From positions 14,800,852-14,864,851 of the forward strand of contig CP034979.1 of the NCBI GenBank assembly GCA_004026145.2: a DNA stretch of 64,000 nt, written 5' to 3'. Both the position numbers and the translations under genes were made by a program. Of the stretch, positions 11,927-25,099 are shown piece after piece (positions within the stretch are counted from its first letter, which is position 1; each line of letters begins with the position of its first letter). This stretch comes from Takifugu bimaculatus (taxonomy: Eukaryota; Chordata; Actinopteri; Tetraodontiformes; Tetraodontidae). Below the pieces are notes generated by a model that was not told the origin of the DNA, made no database searches, and worked only from the letters and a program-made list of their open reading frames with translations.

Positions 11927-14900
11927 ATGGAAGCAGATGGATTTGTGAGGAGGCGTCGGATGACAAGTGAGACCGCAGGCAATGATTCCGGAGTTGCTGG
12001 TGCATCTGCCGGAGCAGAAGTTCGATGGATGGGCGGACGCTTCTGGGGAGTTTCGGAAAGTCTCGTCGGGAGTCTGACACCTAGGATCGGTGGGGAAACT
12101 GAGATCCAGACTGTTGAATGTATCCGCAATGCGCAAGATGGACAAGCAGACGACTCCGAGCCGGATTACGAGGGGCTGCCACAGGGAGCGTCCACTTGCA
12201 CCCACATGTTAGCTGGAGCCGTGGCCGGGATCATGGAACACTGCCTCATGTTCCCCATCGACTGTGTCAAGGTAGCACAATTCAGTGCCTAACAAGTGGC
12301 CCAGAGCTGTGCAGGGATATTGTGTTCACAGCAGGTTTCTGTTGTATGTCATTATGACGCCAACACGAGCGTTAGCATAGCCCGCTAGCTAGCTGGCTAA
12401 TGTAAACACGCCACAGAGGACAAGGTCAGAAGCCTCGTTTAGCGAGTCTGCTTCCCTTCCAGTTAGCCTGTTAGCATGCCAAAACTGTGCTGCTTTCGCT
12501 TTAGTTTTCGGCCTCAGTTTTTTTATACCTGAGAAATGAAACTACACACCATTACATCACTCTACTGACTTGTTACGTAACCTTAGTATAAACATTGTAG
12601 ATATGATCAAAAGAAGGTCGTGGTTGAGTTTTTATTTGCATTTGCACCTATTGTGCCATTATGAGTTGGACTGGAGGTTTCTCGTGACAGTTTAGGCATC
12701 TTTAGTTTTTGCACACCATAGCAAATGGACTTCCATCACATGCAAGTCACCAACTTCACTCTCAGCTCTCACCACGTGGTCTCATGACTAATTGATGTTG
12801 TGCTTTTCGTGTTCAATACCCTTTTGTAGTAGAGGGTCCAGAAGGTGCCGTGAAGTGGTTTTGATCATTGTGCAACGCTGACCACAGGGATGGGACAGTG
12901 ATGACAGAGTCTAGTACCGTCAGTTGTCTCTGACACTCTGAAAAGATGTCCATATGGTTCATCCACGTCTTTCACACCTGCAGTCTGCCACAACCTTGAA
13001 AAGGCCGGCGATTACAGATAAAGTTCTCGTCCTGGCAGCCCCAAAGACGTCTCTGATGAGCCAATGTAAATGTGCAACATACAGACAGCTGCACGTTATC
13101 AGGAGCGACAGCTATTTAAAGGGAACGCTAAAATAACTTAAATGCATCTCCTATTCCATTCTTACAGAGAGATTTTCCCCACTTACCACAAAGACTTCCC
13201 GTCTTTGCGTAAGCTCCTGAAAAGCGACTCACTTGCTGTATGCCTGTGTAATGATAGAGTGGAATATCCCTTCATGTAGCCTAAATCCCAGTAATCGGTT
13301 ACAGGGTTTTAGAGACACCTCTTAAATTTGTGCTGGTCTTTTCTGCACAATGCACATTAATTTGCATTGGTTTTCCTAAATAATCAATGGCATGTCTGTT
13401 CTAAGTACAAAGGTTTGTTAGCTGTGCTAACATACACAGACAAGCCAGATGCTAACTGTACCTCAGGTTAATGTAAAGTTGCACAGGAGAATTTATTCAT
13501 CCAGCATTCAGAATACGTTCAACTTCCACTGCCCCTCCAGTAACCGTGTCAGAGGATGTGCCAGCCAAGCATGCGTACTCTCATATCAGCAATCTATCAT
13601 TAGACCTGCGCTTCTGCTGCTGCAGTATGGACTAAAATGAGGCCATATTTATTCTTTGCCAGAGCGCTACTTTCAGCCTCACAGTGGGGAACGAGTCTGC
13701 CCATTCAACTGGAAGGTTGGTATTCGGGGATTATGTTGCAGTTTGTTCCCCCAGAAGGACTCGAATTACAACAACCGCTGAGTGGTCCTCGCGGCCCTTC
13801 TTTTAATAATGTAGTAGCGTTTGATTTTGTTTGCAGAGTTTCCCTGTGTGCTCTAATCGTAGGTGTTTCGGGGTCAGTGGGAAAAGAAGCTTACTGGAAG
13901 TGAGCTTACGTCCCCGTCTGGCCTTGGAGCTTGTAGCTCCATGCTTCCTTCCATTGAATTTTACATGAGCGCCAACTCTCCCGCACACAATGCTGAACAC
14001 CCCATTTCCCTTTTTTTGACCCTCCCCCCCCCACCCCAGCCACAATGGCCAGTGGCCAGATGGATGGCAGAGGTTGCATCCATTTCTTTAATTGTGCAAA
14101 CCGCTTCGGAGTCCGGAAAGGAACACAATGCTGATTTTGTGTGGCTTCATTCCCATGATTTCTCTCTCCCAGACACGAATGCAGAGCCTCCAGCCTGAGC
14201 CCGCAGCCCGCTACAAGAATGTGATGGATGCCCTCCACCGAATCGTTGCCACGGAGGGAGTTTGGCGGCCAATGAGAGGGCTGAATGCGACAGCAGTGGG
14301 GGCAGGACCCGCCCATGCCCTCTATTTCGCCTGCTATGAGAAACTGAAAAAGACGCTCAGTGATGTCATTCACCCAGGGGCTAACAGTCATTTGGCTAAT
14401 GGTACCACAAAACATGCATATGCACACATCATACAATTACACAGACGGTCGGGAGTGTGCGATCATTCTCATTAACCCATATGTCGGTCCAGCTCCACAG
14501 TACACAGCTCCATGTACGCGTTCTGTCTCAGAAGCTGCCGACTCAGCCTAACCTGGATCTAAAGGTCCTCCTTCGGGCCCTGGCAGGACGTCAAATTGGC
14601 TTTCATAGCAACAATCCTACACAGGATGAAAGATGATTTTTTTCCTTGACAAGTTCACCACATGTGCCTCGACTTTAACATAGATTTGATACGTTTGCAC
14701 TGAATGTGAAACCATTTCCATAGTCCTTGTTTTTTCATCCCTCCCCTCCTTTTCCAGGCCAGGTAAGTCCTCTCCCTTCCCCCTTCTGTTGCTCTCTCTC
14801 CACATCCATTCGTTTTTTAAACCTCTATAATGGGGCAGTGACTTGTCGTGACCTCTAGGTGTCGCTCTATGCACAGATTGAACCTATGACTTTGCTCGGT

Positions 14901-15980
14901 AGCCTGTGAAAGCACAGAAGGAGTGAAGGCTGGGGTGGAATTCATGGAAAATCCGCCACCCTCCTGTAGCCTCTCCCGCTCTGAAACTTTAATGTGGAGT
15001 AATTTCTAAAGTTTGTTTGTTCCAGGAACAGCCGGGTGTGTGGCCACACTGCTTCACGACGCCATCATGAACCCGGCGGAAGGTAAAGAGCAATGCGTGA
15101 TGTCTGTGCTGGATACAGGGCGCTAGCAAATGTACAGGTGCCACATGTCCGCCTGTAACCCTGCGGCCCTGAATATTGACTTTGACAGCTGCCTCTGGTC
15201 CACCTGTTGATGCATGTTAGTAGAAGGACACTGTCCCAGTCCTGAAGGTCCCAGTCCTGAAGGTCCCAGTCCTGCTGTGCAGCTGTTGGATGGGACACAG
15301 TTGTCTGTCTACATCTTGAAATGTGAACGTTCACGAGCGTCTAATGTAATTTAACGCTAATTTCTTGTTCTCTGTTTCTTTCTGCCCCGTTCCTTCTCCT
15401 TGAACGCGTCCCCCTCCCCCCCCCCGTGGCTTCAGTTGTGAAGCAGCGCATGCAGATGTATAACTCGCCCTACCGTGGCGTGTTGGACTGTACACGCGCC
15501 GTGTGGCAGAGGGAAGGCCCGAGCGCCTTCTACCGCAGCTACACCACCCAGCTCACCATGAACGTGCCCTTCCAGGCGCTCCACTTCATGACCTACGAGT
15601 ACCTTCAGGAGCTCCTCAATCCCCACAGACAGTACAACCCCTCATCCCACATGTTGTCCGGAGCGTTGGCCGGGGCCATCGCCGCCGCCGCCACCACGCC
15701 CCTGGATGTCTGCAAGACCCTGCTCAACACGCAGGAGTCGGGCGCGCTCACTTCCTCCTCCCCCAACAAAGGAGCCCACGGACAGATCTCAGGCCTGGCC
15801 CACGCCTTCCGGACGGTTTACAGGCTGGGCGGCCTGAAGGGCTTCTTCAAGGGGGTCCAGGCGAGGGTGATCTACCAGATGCCCTCCACGGCCATCAGCT
15901 GGTCAGTCTACGAGTTCTTCAAGTACGGACTCACCAAGCACGAACGCGACAAGAGGAGAGGGCAGCACATGGAGACATAG
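11927..15980 (+). CDS. slc25a28: Mitoferrin-2, mitochondrial iron transporter
   Basis: Four coding exons, 11927-12271, 14173-14401, 15026-15082 and 15436-15980, join in frame to 1176 bases (391 residues and a stop). It belongs to the SLC25 carrier family of the mitochondrial inner membrane and imports ferrous iron for haem and Fe-S synthesis. All three carrier signatures are present: PIDCVKTRM across the exon 1/2 junction, PAEVVKQRM across exons 3/4, and PLDVCKTLL in exon 4. Two transmembrane segments per repeat are expected, for example THMLAGAVAGIMEHCLMF before the first signature. HALYFACYEKLKKTLSDVIH and FYRSYTTQLTMNVPFQA are mitoferrin-type stretches. The variable N-terminus of about 80 residues is Gly/Glu-rich and rises to DYEGLPQGAST, as in mitoferrin-2, which favours SLC25A28 over SLC25A37, as does linkage to got1 and nkx2.3. 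The ATG at 11927 opens the frame just before that N-terminus. Confidence 0.95.
15234..15275. repeat. Three-copy 15-bp tandem repeat in slc25a28 intron 3
   Basis: The unit TCCCAGTCCTGAAGG occurs in tandem, two full copies and a third that is nearly complete, inside the 353-base intron between slc25a28 exons 3 and 4. Confidence 0.9.
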
Positions 15981-16246
15981 CTGCAGATGCTCTGAGAGGA
16001 GACTCAGCCATCGATACGCACATAGAATCTGTCTACAACGCACCTCGGTTGGTCATTGAAGTTCGACCTTTGCAGAAATCATAAGAGAATTTCAGTAGGT
16101 TGTAGTTTCTGCTACACAAATACAAGCTTATACATGGTTCGAACGACCGAATCTAGCTAGCTTCAAGATATTTCGGCGGGAGGGGGGCGTTTTACTGGCC
16201 ATTTCTGAGCTGCTGACTACACAAAACGCACAAGTCTAAATTTGGT

Positions 16247-16260
16247 CAGCAGGGGGCGCT
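16247..16260 (+). promoter_or_regulatory. Candidate CTCF-binding motif
   Basis: CAGCAGGGGGCGCT is a close match to the CTCF core consensus, including the AGGGGGCGCT half that is most informative. It lies about 270 bases after the slc25a28 stop codon, on the side facing the nkx3.3/nkx2.3 domain. Confidence 0.5.
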
Positions 16261-16335
16261 AGTGTTGCTTTTCCCTCCATTAATATCAGTCTGTCCGAGA
16301 AGTGGAGGTTTTTCACCGTTCCCAACCCCGAGTTG

Positions 16336-17084
16336 AATAAACCTGGATGACTCCTGCTTATGTTCACACAGGCATTCAATCCTGTCTCAAAAATGTCTTG
16401 ATTTGATCCAGATTCAGAATAAAATCGACCCATTTTGTTGCTGATCAGACTTTTCTCTGTAAAAGGTTTAAACCATTGAGAGCTAAAGTTAAGGCCACCT
16501 ATTGGGATCAATTGATCTGTGTAAATCTGACATTTGTCTGATATGTCTGCACAAATTGTTTGACCTATATTATTGAGTTAAAATAATGGTGTTCATTCTA
16601 GCATCTTTTTTTTTTTTTTAAATCAGATTAAATCTGTTTAAAATTTTCCCTCATGGATGGAAAGAATTCAGCAGCTATGAAAATAATTTATTTTAATTGT
16701 ATTCATCCCTTAAAATTTATTATATTTTGTCCAACTGTATTAATTTAAAATCAACAATTTGTTCCCCCCCTTTTTTTTCTGTGAAAGTCAGTCCCAAAAG
16801 TCACCATTAATGCCTTGTGTAGACGTTTGCTGGGGCAGAAAGACCAGGACAGATTTGTCTGTAGCGAAACCATGTTTTGTTTCCAGATTGGATGCTGCTG
16901 CGTTGCTTATCAGCTAATGTTGCCTCCAGTGCACCCTGTCATGAAATAAATTTGGAACATCAAAGGGTTCAGTGTCTCCAGAGCTCTGTATCTGTGCACT
17001 GTTGAGTACGTAAATATGGACGCTGCCACTCTGGTGGATTGATGTCTGGTTGTTTCCAGCACTGGATCGCACTCGCTGAATAAA
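16336..17084 (+). promoter_or_regulatory. Candidate slc25a28 polyadenylation signals
   Basis: AATAAA hexamers on the plus strand include one at 16336-16341 and one at 17079-17084. The second is followed by a G/T-rich stretch (GGGTCGTGCTCGTG) of the kind that supports cleavage. They imply alternative 3' UTRs of roughly 0.36 and 1.1 kb. Which are used cannot be told from sequence. Confidence 0.4.
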
Positions 17085-18556
17085 GAAAGGGTCGTGCTCG
17101 TGAACAATCGGAGCCCTCGTCTCAGTTTTTTAGAGATTTTATATAAAGGCATTGCATATTTGATTGTTTTTAGGGGGGTTAACAGTGGGTTGGGATTCTG
17201 CTGGCGCATGAAAGAACTGAGGCAGGTAGGCGTGTTTTGTCTTGAGCGCAGGTGCAGATTTCAACTTTGACCCCCAGGTTGAAAACAGTTGCAATTTAGA
17301 GCCTGAACGCAGACATTGCACTAACCGTCAGGAACCTGAAACGGTGCCGCTAGTCGACCTACATGACGAAGCAATTAACCCTAGAACACTAACGGGTGAC
17401 TCTTCTGGTGCGCTCGGGTCGATCTGTTCATGTGTGACCTGCCTGTAGGTACGTGTGGGCTTTATCTTATACACAAACAGGTTTCTCTCTTCTTTTTTTC
17501 CCTCCTCTTGTCTGATGGCGCTGTGCACGTGAAGCAGGAGAGCTCAGCAGCTTCAGAAGGTCCAGTCTGGCAGCTCGTGGTCTGGTTCCAGCTGGTTCCG
17601 GCACATACGAGCTCTTCTCTCACGCTCTTGAGGGCTGCCGTGGAGGGAAGGAGCTGCCGCCGGGATCAGTTTTCCCACTCCGAGCAGATATTCCAAGACT
17701 GAAGGGAGGAGATGAGAGAAACTCCAAAACAGCTTATGAATCCCACTAAAAACTACAGATGTCTGGCTCGTGTCAGCGCCGTCAGATAATCTGTGAATGG
17801 GATTCAGGGTTGGCTCTGATTTTTTTAAGACGGGAATGTGCTTTGTGTTTATGCACGTTTGGAGCGGCGCTATCACGCACAGCTGGATTGACCAGCTGTG
17901 GTTTGCTCTGATTATTTGATTCTATTTCATTGCCTCCATCATGGAAACTCAATGGAATACTGATACTGTGGTGACCACCAGGTAAATAAATGTATGTTGC
18001 TTCCACATAGATATAAAAAAAAAAAACATACTTTCAGACATTTTGTCATTTTTTGGGGGGTTGGGTTCTTTTTCTCGACATCTGGATCTTTCATGACCTA
18101 GTGCAAACTCCAACATGTCTCCAAACACGACCTCGTCAGACTGAATGATGAAGCACAGAAGCATGTGAATTCAGGATGGGGTCAGTCTAGTAAAATAAAC
18201 CCCGGATGATCCATCGGCCGCTCCAGATCCGGACGGTGGAGCAGGAAGATGCAGGGCCGATGTTCTCCTGTCATTTAGGAGGAGGGCGGTTCTCTGACAA
18301 CGTTCCATATCTGATGTGCTGCAGAATGCATGCAGTTAGGCTGCATCTCAACGGCTGCTGAGCCACTGGGTCCGGGGGTAACGCGCCGCTGCTAATGGGA
18401 CAGATTAAGGGTTCTAAAAGAGCTGGGGGCGTGATCTTTAACTGCTCTGTTACCCGGGAGCAGGCAACGCCAGTTAGGAAACTCAAACTGCCTCTTTTGC
18501 CTGAGGACAGCAACAACTGAAAACTTGTTCTGTGACCATGATCAAAGCACGCCCAC

Positions 18557-18560
<4 letters not shown>

Positions 18561-18592
<32 letters not shown>
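18561..18592. repeat. (CA)n microsatellite
   Basis: Sixteen uninterrupted CA units in intergenic DNA. A second CA tract of similar length, preceded by a short CT run, lies at 18831-18870. Confidence 0.97.
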
Positions 18593-18595
<3 letters not shown>

Positions 18596-18826
18596 CACTT
18601 TTGCCTTCAGGAGGGCAGAATTGGCCGTCTCTGATAGACTCGAGCAGTGTTACAGATGGTTGCAGATGTTGATGCAGAACTTTCCTCTGTCCCTCCCCCA
18701 TATCTGCTAATGTTGTGACAAATTCCTCCAATGGGCAAGCGAGGCCGTTAAATCTTCTTATACACACTTAAACACACTCCCAGCATGTGTACACATTGTA
18801 TACGTACTATCTTTCTCTCTCTCTCT

Positions 18827-18867
<41 letters not shown>

Positions 18868-20339
18868 ACAAAAACACACTAAAGCTAATGTTGTCTGTCA
18901 GTGAAGCGGGCAGAATTCTTCACGTGTGTGTGCAGAAGCAACACAGGTGCAGTCAGGGACACCGAGGAAGAAACATGCCTGCTGGCCTTTGAACTTGATC
19001 TTGAGAAGAAAGCCGTCTCCCCTTCCTGTCAAATAAGCTTAACTGTTATGCCTCCGAGCTTCGGCGCTCAAACTGGTCTGGCGAAAAACTCCATTCATTT
19101 GCTCACTCCACGCTTTCGCACTTTCGCGTCTGGTATTTTCATTACAAGGGCGTCGGTGACGGGTCCCCTCGGCCGCAGTCCGAGACGACCGTTTTCGGTT
19201 CCTGTTCGCTCTCTGGCGCTGTGGTAAAAGTTAACTCATGGAGACATTTGCCTTTGTTGCTTAGCCTTGAATATCTGGCCACTTTACATTGTATCCAGGT
19301 CTGTTCGCCACTTTCACGAGGCTCAAATCTGCTTTCACGCCAATAAAATGGAACAAAAGGTTGCGTTTGGGTCCTTAAAAAGGTCCTTATTGTTGCCACC
19401 TTTGTAATCACTCAGTAGGAGCCAGAGAAGCAAAGCAACGTAAATAAGTGTGTCCTCCTCAGCTGGGATGTAAAGGGAACATATTTTGCCACTCTCGGAT
19501 GCGTGCTTCAGCTTGAAATGGGACAAGCGTTGCAGATTTTATCATCAAAAACATTTTTAGGAGAAATGTGTCAAACCAAGCCGGAAGACAGGATGAGTGG
19601 GACGTGAGTCCTTCTCAGTGAAGGTGCGGAGAGAGACCAGGAAGAGGGAGGAGGGAAGTTCGAGAGGCCGTAAGTGGGCCTGAGTGGTTCCTTTATCGGC
19701 CCACTGATAGGAGACGTCTGTGTGTCGGAGCTGCTCAATGCTCTCCTTGTCTCTGCTTATCACACTTAATTAAAACATTTGGATTCCTCCTGCTCTGGGG
19801 GAGTATGTGTCTGTCTGAGCGCATGCGTGTGTGTGTGTGCGTGTGTGAGTGTGTGTGGGAGACACCAGTGTGAAGAAGACTAGCAGAAGGACATATAACA
19901 GCTTGGAGGACTTCCTTCTATGGACAGCAGTCCTAAAAACACATTCACCCCCCACTGATAACCACGTTACAGCTCATAAATGTCTCTTTATGATGAAAAC
20001 TCTGACGTTTGCTGACGGCTGGCTGGGCCAAAAGATGCGAATATGCAGGCAGATCACACAAAAAGAGGGCAAGAATGTGGGTTTTCTGGGTGCTGGTGAG
20101 CCTGGTGTGATGGGCTCCCCCAGAACTGAGGTTTTGCTGTCTTCTAAGCTTTACTGTAAATGTTTACATTCCTACATAAACTGATGTTATCTGCTAATAG
20201 TTTGTGGAACGAGAGTCAAGAGTCCTCTGGGTGGGATTATTTGGTGTGTGTGTGTGTGTGTGTGTGACTCCTCTCTCCTCTCCCAGTGTGACATCAGCCA
20301 TCAGCTTTCATTCGATAGGTTTGGTGGCTCAAACTCAGC

Positions 20340-20389
20340 CACCGGCCGAGGGTGAATCATGGCATTGTGATTCACCCTCGGCTCCGGTG
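20340..20389. repeat. Near-perfect inverted repeat (hairpin)
   Basis: The arms GCCGAGGGTGAATCA (20345-20359) and TGATTCACCCTCGGC (20368-20382) are perfectly complementary over 15 bp around an 8-base loop. A further 5 bp pair outside them (CACCG at 20340 with CGGTG at 20385) across a 2-base bulge. It is intergenic, with a GT microsatellite about 75 bases upstream. Confidence 0.9.
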
Positions 20390-21902
20390 CTTCGTGCGAG
20401 CTCTTAATCCGAGCCGTCTCGGTATCAATTTTGTCAAGACTACATTGTTTAAATGGTGGAGGCCCTCGAGGCGCTGATCCTCGCTACAGTGTGCACATTA
20501 CAAATATGTGTGTGTGTACTGGCAGCGGCCTCCAAACCTCTGTGCTAATAGATTTGTGTTTTCAAAGCGCGGCCAGGCATGACTGAGGGCCGCCGTTACC
20601 GTGCTCCTCGCCCCACCCTCGCTGCATTCCTCTCACCTGAGACATCCTCAGTGGGGCGGAAGACAAAAGAGATGAGTCCGGTAGCGACGCCTCGGTTCTG
20701 TGCTCCTTCGCACTGCTGGTTCAGTCTCTCACGCCTGAACTGGTCGACACAGCCGAGCAAGTGAAAACATCTGAACGTTTCATGGGCCTGAACGTTGCAA
20801 AACATGACAACAATCGGTGCTGGACGGGCCAGGAAGTCCGGAGATCCAGTAGTAGCCAGTGTTCTGTTTACTGGATGGAGACCTGTCGTCATTAGAATCG
20901 CTGCGGGGTCACGTGACTCACCCTCCTCATCGCCCCATTTGCTCTCAGTGGGGATTTTAATCAGCGTGACATCACGCTGCGCGCAGGTAAAGACAGACGC
21001 TTATCTCGTCACGGCGGGCGCCAACTATTCGCCGGAACAATGCGAATAATCAGAGCGCGCACAAAGCATACCGCGGAGTCACACACCGGACCCGGGCCCC
21101 GACACCGACATCAGACTCGGACCCGCCCTGGCGTTATCGGGTCCTGGAAGTTGTTGTATCAAACGCGTAAAGAGGCTGAAGTGTTGTTTTGATATGAGAG
21201 ATGAATGAGAAGAGGGCCGGTGTCACAGTGTGCCATCGGTTGTTGTTCTTGGCCCGAAACGGCTGGTGAGGAGTGATATCAACACTCTTGTGTAGGTACA
21301 CACACTTTTCAGGCAGGTTCACTTTTATTGTTCACTTTTATGTTTTACATGTGTTATCAGTCGTGATTCTTGATACCAACCCATGCGGTTTCTGGCAGCC
21401 CCACTGCTGTTTTCATTATCTTCAAGTGTGGTTTTTGTGTGTGTTCTGCTGGGATGAGGGCGTGGACTTTTGAATAAGGTGTGATTAATGTGCTGGGATG
21501 GTGAAAGGTCTCCATTAACCCCTCTCTGACTCCTGCACCACCAAGATAGAGTCAGAAAAAGGTCTTCTCACTGTCTGTGTTGAGTCTGGCTGAAACTGAA
21601 AGTCAGCCTTTCACACAGCCGACCTGTGTGACACCTGTGCTCTGCCTGTGTGGTGCTGCATGATAAATAAGTCAGACAGCTCCTGTTGCAGATCATCAGA
21701 TCCTCAGATGGTCCTCTGATCAGCTGCAGTTGCTACTCTTGCCTGAGGTCAGCTAACTGTGTACTCTCCTAAACAGACGATAACCTGTAGATAATGGCTG
21801 AAGGGTGGTTCTTTGTTCCCCACATTACAGTAAATGCAACTTTGTTTGACTTCATTATACTTTATATGACACCAATCTCCACATATGGCATGACATTAAC
21901 AT

Positions 21903-21908
21903 TTTATT
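21903..21908 (-). promoter_or_regulatory. Candidate nkx3.3 polyadenylation signal
   Basis: AATAAA on the minus strand about 420 bases beyond the nkx3.3 stop codon. Its position suits the end of that transcript. Confidence 0.4.
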
Positions 21909-22329
21909 GATCACGTTTCACTTCAAAAAAACCTAAAGGTTCATCCATCCTTAGGGCACCCTTTGAAGAAAAACTAAGAAGACATATAAAGAAATGCAAA
22001 AATAAATGTCAGTAATAACAATGTCACAAAAGGGATAACAAAAAAGTAACAGCTTACATATTTAAAAGTCCTTTCTCTTGTTTTTCGGTGCCCCTCCCTC
22101 AGTATTTGGCTACCATGAGGACACAGCAGCAGGTCAGATGGGACGTTATAGATTCATAAGCCAGATTCAAATCACCAATAGGCTTCCTAATCTATGACAA
22201 TAATAATCTTTATGCTAACAATATTTGCACCCTTTTAAAAAGGAACTGTAACAATACATTACATAGTAAAAATGCAAATCATTGCATCAACAGTTGGGGA
22301 ATCCTGTCTTTGTGCTGCACAGCTCACCC

Positions 22330-23162
22330 TCAGAGCATCCCTCTGGACGTCACCATGTTCAAGCTGCACAGCTGGCACCAGTGGTGCATGCAGGGGTAGT
22401 GCTGGTACGCCTGGTACAGCGGCGATGTCACTGGGAGGCGCATTCCGCTCGCCTGCGGGCATGTTTGATTGTCCCTCACCAGCACCCTTAAAGCTTTCCT
22501 CGGCACAATCGTGAACTCACTCATCATCCGCCGTCGTTTGGTTTTGTACCTACGGTTCTGGAACCAGATTTTCACCTGAGTCTCTGTGAGTTTCAGAGTG
22601 TCCGCCAGGTCGGCCCGTTCGGGGCCCGAGAGATACTGCTGCGCGTTAAAGCGGCGCTCCAGTTGGAAGATCTGCGCGTAAGTGAAGGCCGCCCTGGTGC
22701 GCCGCTTGGTGACCGGCAGGCACCGCCGTTCCTCCGCTGAAGCGACCGCGTCCTCGCCGAGGTGGTTTGCGGCTTTTGTCGGGTCTGAGAACGAACAAAA
22801 ATCATGAAACACAGTGTTTTTTCCCCCTCTTTAGGAATTATACGATTATTGTCATCAAATAATATCCTCTTTAGATACGTACAAGAAGAAATAAATAATG
22901 AAAAATGTCATATGTGTGGATCACCTTTGATATTCGGAGGTTTGGTCGTGTCCTCGCTGCTGCTGCCGCTCAGATGGTCAGAAAGTCTCCCCAGCTGGAA
23001 GTTTCCAAGCGACAAATTGCGCGTTTTTATGTCCGTGCAGAGGGTCCCCGCTGTCGGCTGTGGAGCACTGTGTCCCCCGGTGCTCATTTCGCCGGCAGCT
23101 CCGTCAACATCACGTCCGGTGAGAATGTCTTTAATTGAGAAGGACGTGAAGCTCAACGTCAT
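22330..23162 (-). CDS. nkx3.3: NK3-family homeobox transcription factor Nkx3.3
   Basis: Two exons, 22925-23162 and 22330-22784, join in frame to 693 bases (230 residues and a stop). The N-terminus MTLSFTSFSIKDILTGRD holds the tinman/EH1 repressor motif (FSIKDIL). The homeodomain, about residues 106-165, has the NK3-type sequence with YLSGPERADLADTLKLTETQ and the helix 3 signature KIWFQNRRYKTKRRRM, with Tyr at position 54 as in NK-class proteins. The C-terminal tail is short, about 65 residues, ending in VTSRGML. Nuclear, sequence-specific DNA-binding regulator. YLSGPER and RRYKTKRR exclude NK2. The place beside nkx2.3 fits nkx3.3 rather than nkx3.1 or nkx3.2 (bapx1). The start is the first ATG, directly before the tinman motif. 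nkx2.3 follows about 3 kb upstream on the same strand. Confidence 0.88.
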
Positions 23163-25037
23163 GTTTATTTATTTATTTGTTTAAAAAGCACGGAAGTCGC
23201 CTCCACCCTTGCGTGGGCGTTTAAGTAAAGGCATCTGTTCTTCAGTCACTCGAAAGTACACAAAAAAAAATCACTACATTTTAATTGCCCTATTCTTTTT
23301 ATTGAGGTTTACCTGGATGTGTTCTAGTAATCAACACCCGACATCTGGAGCGTTAAGCCTTTTATACAGTTAAACCACAGCAGCAGCCCTCGCAGTCCAC
23401 CCTCGATAGGCTCTTTATAATATCCGGTCCCTCCTCAAACCGCCCATTTTTAGTCTTTCCACAAACCAAGAATATGACACAGGAACGATTTTAAGGCAAT
23501 TTCTGACTCTTGGAAGATGCAAAAGAAACTCGGTGTTCCTGAATTTCAAACATCATTTCGCCAAACACCGATCAGATAAATTAGCGTGTAAAGTCAGGTG
23601 CGTAAAGTTCAGCGTTCGTGCGTAAAAGTTTGCATTAATAGGTCGAACCACAGCAGAGCGTTGGTCGAATATTTATTATTTGAATTTATTTGTGGTTTAA
23701 GTCCACGTCATTGGAATTTGAACGTACTTCACAAGCCTTCATTTGTGCGTGAAGACAGTGGTGACACAGCCAAAGGACCCATAAGTAAAATCATTTCAAG
23801 TGGGAATATTACATTTAAATCAATCGAGTAGCGCCGCCACGTGGTTGCAATGGAAGCCTTTCAACTCTTTTTGTTGAAAGGAAATTTAAAAAAAATTAAT
23901 CAGCAGGCCTGTACTTCCAAAAAACCACACGTGACGACGGATTGAGCTCTCTCCTCTGGTTTGTTTTCGTCCTGTGACAAAACAGGGAAATCTCTCTGAG
24001 TGCTGGGCCAAATTATGTTAGAACAGAAGAACAGAAGAAGTTTTCGCACTTCAACTTCGTTTACTTTTCACCACATTTCATGGAGTACCGACTGATGTCC
24101 AAAAAGGACAGAAAGAGGGTTTGAAAACAATAGGATAAAATTCATACAGGCTTTAATACAACAAAAGAATTTAAATACGTTTTTTCCTAATTTGTATAAA
24201 TAAACCTGCATCTCATTAGTATAGCCTGTGAGGTAAATGAAAAAAAGGTTTTAATATGCTGTAAAGCATCAAAGAGATTTTAAAAAACCCAGACATTTCA
24301 AAATAACATATTTAGTCATTAGTGTCCTTAATCGATGTATTCTGAATGAAGCAGCCGTTCCAATTTATCAGTATTTTCCCTATAAAATTATGCTGATTAT
24401 ACAGTTAAATGATTTTATGAAGTCCCAGAAATGTTTTGGGTTTTTTTGAAGAATGTTGCTCGCACAATAGAAACACTTAGAATCGGATTATGAAGCGGCT
24501 CATGCTGAATTTTAATGTGGCCATTCTGCAGAAAGGGCACTCATCATTCACCTATTAATCTGATTGACGCCACATAATGGCAGAGGATTTACTCCAGCTT
24601 CTCTGTGCACTTATTCCGTCTCTATATTTGGGCCCCGGTTCTTTTGTGAGCTCCTTGAGTGGTTGCCATTGGAGACTTTGTTTTGGGAAACTCCACGCCT
24701 TGCGCCGCGATGAGCCGAGCAGCTATCTTTGGAAGCAGCAGATAGTGATCGCAGCGCCAGTCAGAGCAGCCGCGGCCAGGCCGCGTCCTCAGGCATCGCC
24801 GTCCTGTCGCCAGCTCTATTTACACTAGTGACTCTGCAGCACTTAGAGCTGACACCAGGTATGTCTCACCGGCAGTGCGGTAGCCAGGGGAAGTGGCCAG
24901 TGGGGCTATCAGATGAGACAAACGCTCTGTTTACGTTGCCATTTATCTCCATTAATAGTGTCAGCGTGTGCGATGCCTCGGAGGTGAAGGTGTGTGTTCC
25001 AGTCTCCAATCCAGCCTCAGTGTGTCAAATTGCTGCA

Positions 25038-25098
<61 letters not shown>
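25038..25098. repeat. (ATT)n microsatellite
   Basis: Twenty tandem ATT units, uninterrupted. It lies between nkx3.3 and nkx2.3. Its stop-free translations are meaningless low-complexity peptides. Confidence 0.97.

Positions 25099-25099
<1 letters not shown>

Larger units (their letters stand above)
17100..21900. other. Intergenic region between slc25a28 and nkx3.3
   Basis: No credible coding exon found on either strand. The interval holds CA microsatellites at 18561-18592 and 18831-18870, a GT run at 20244-20266, and the hairpin at 20340-20389. Because it borders an NK homeobox pair, distal enhancers are plausible, but none can be named from sequence. Confidence 0.5.

Noticed and set aside
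15503..16084. 193-codon plus-strand ORF overlapping slc25a28 exon 4
   Set aside because: Out-of-frame shadow of the mitoferrin coding sequence, with biased GC composition.
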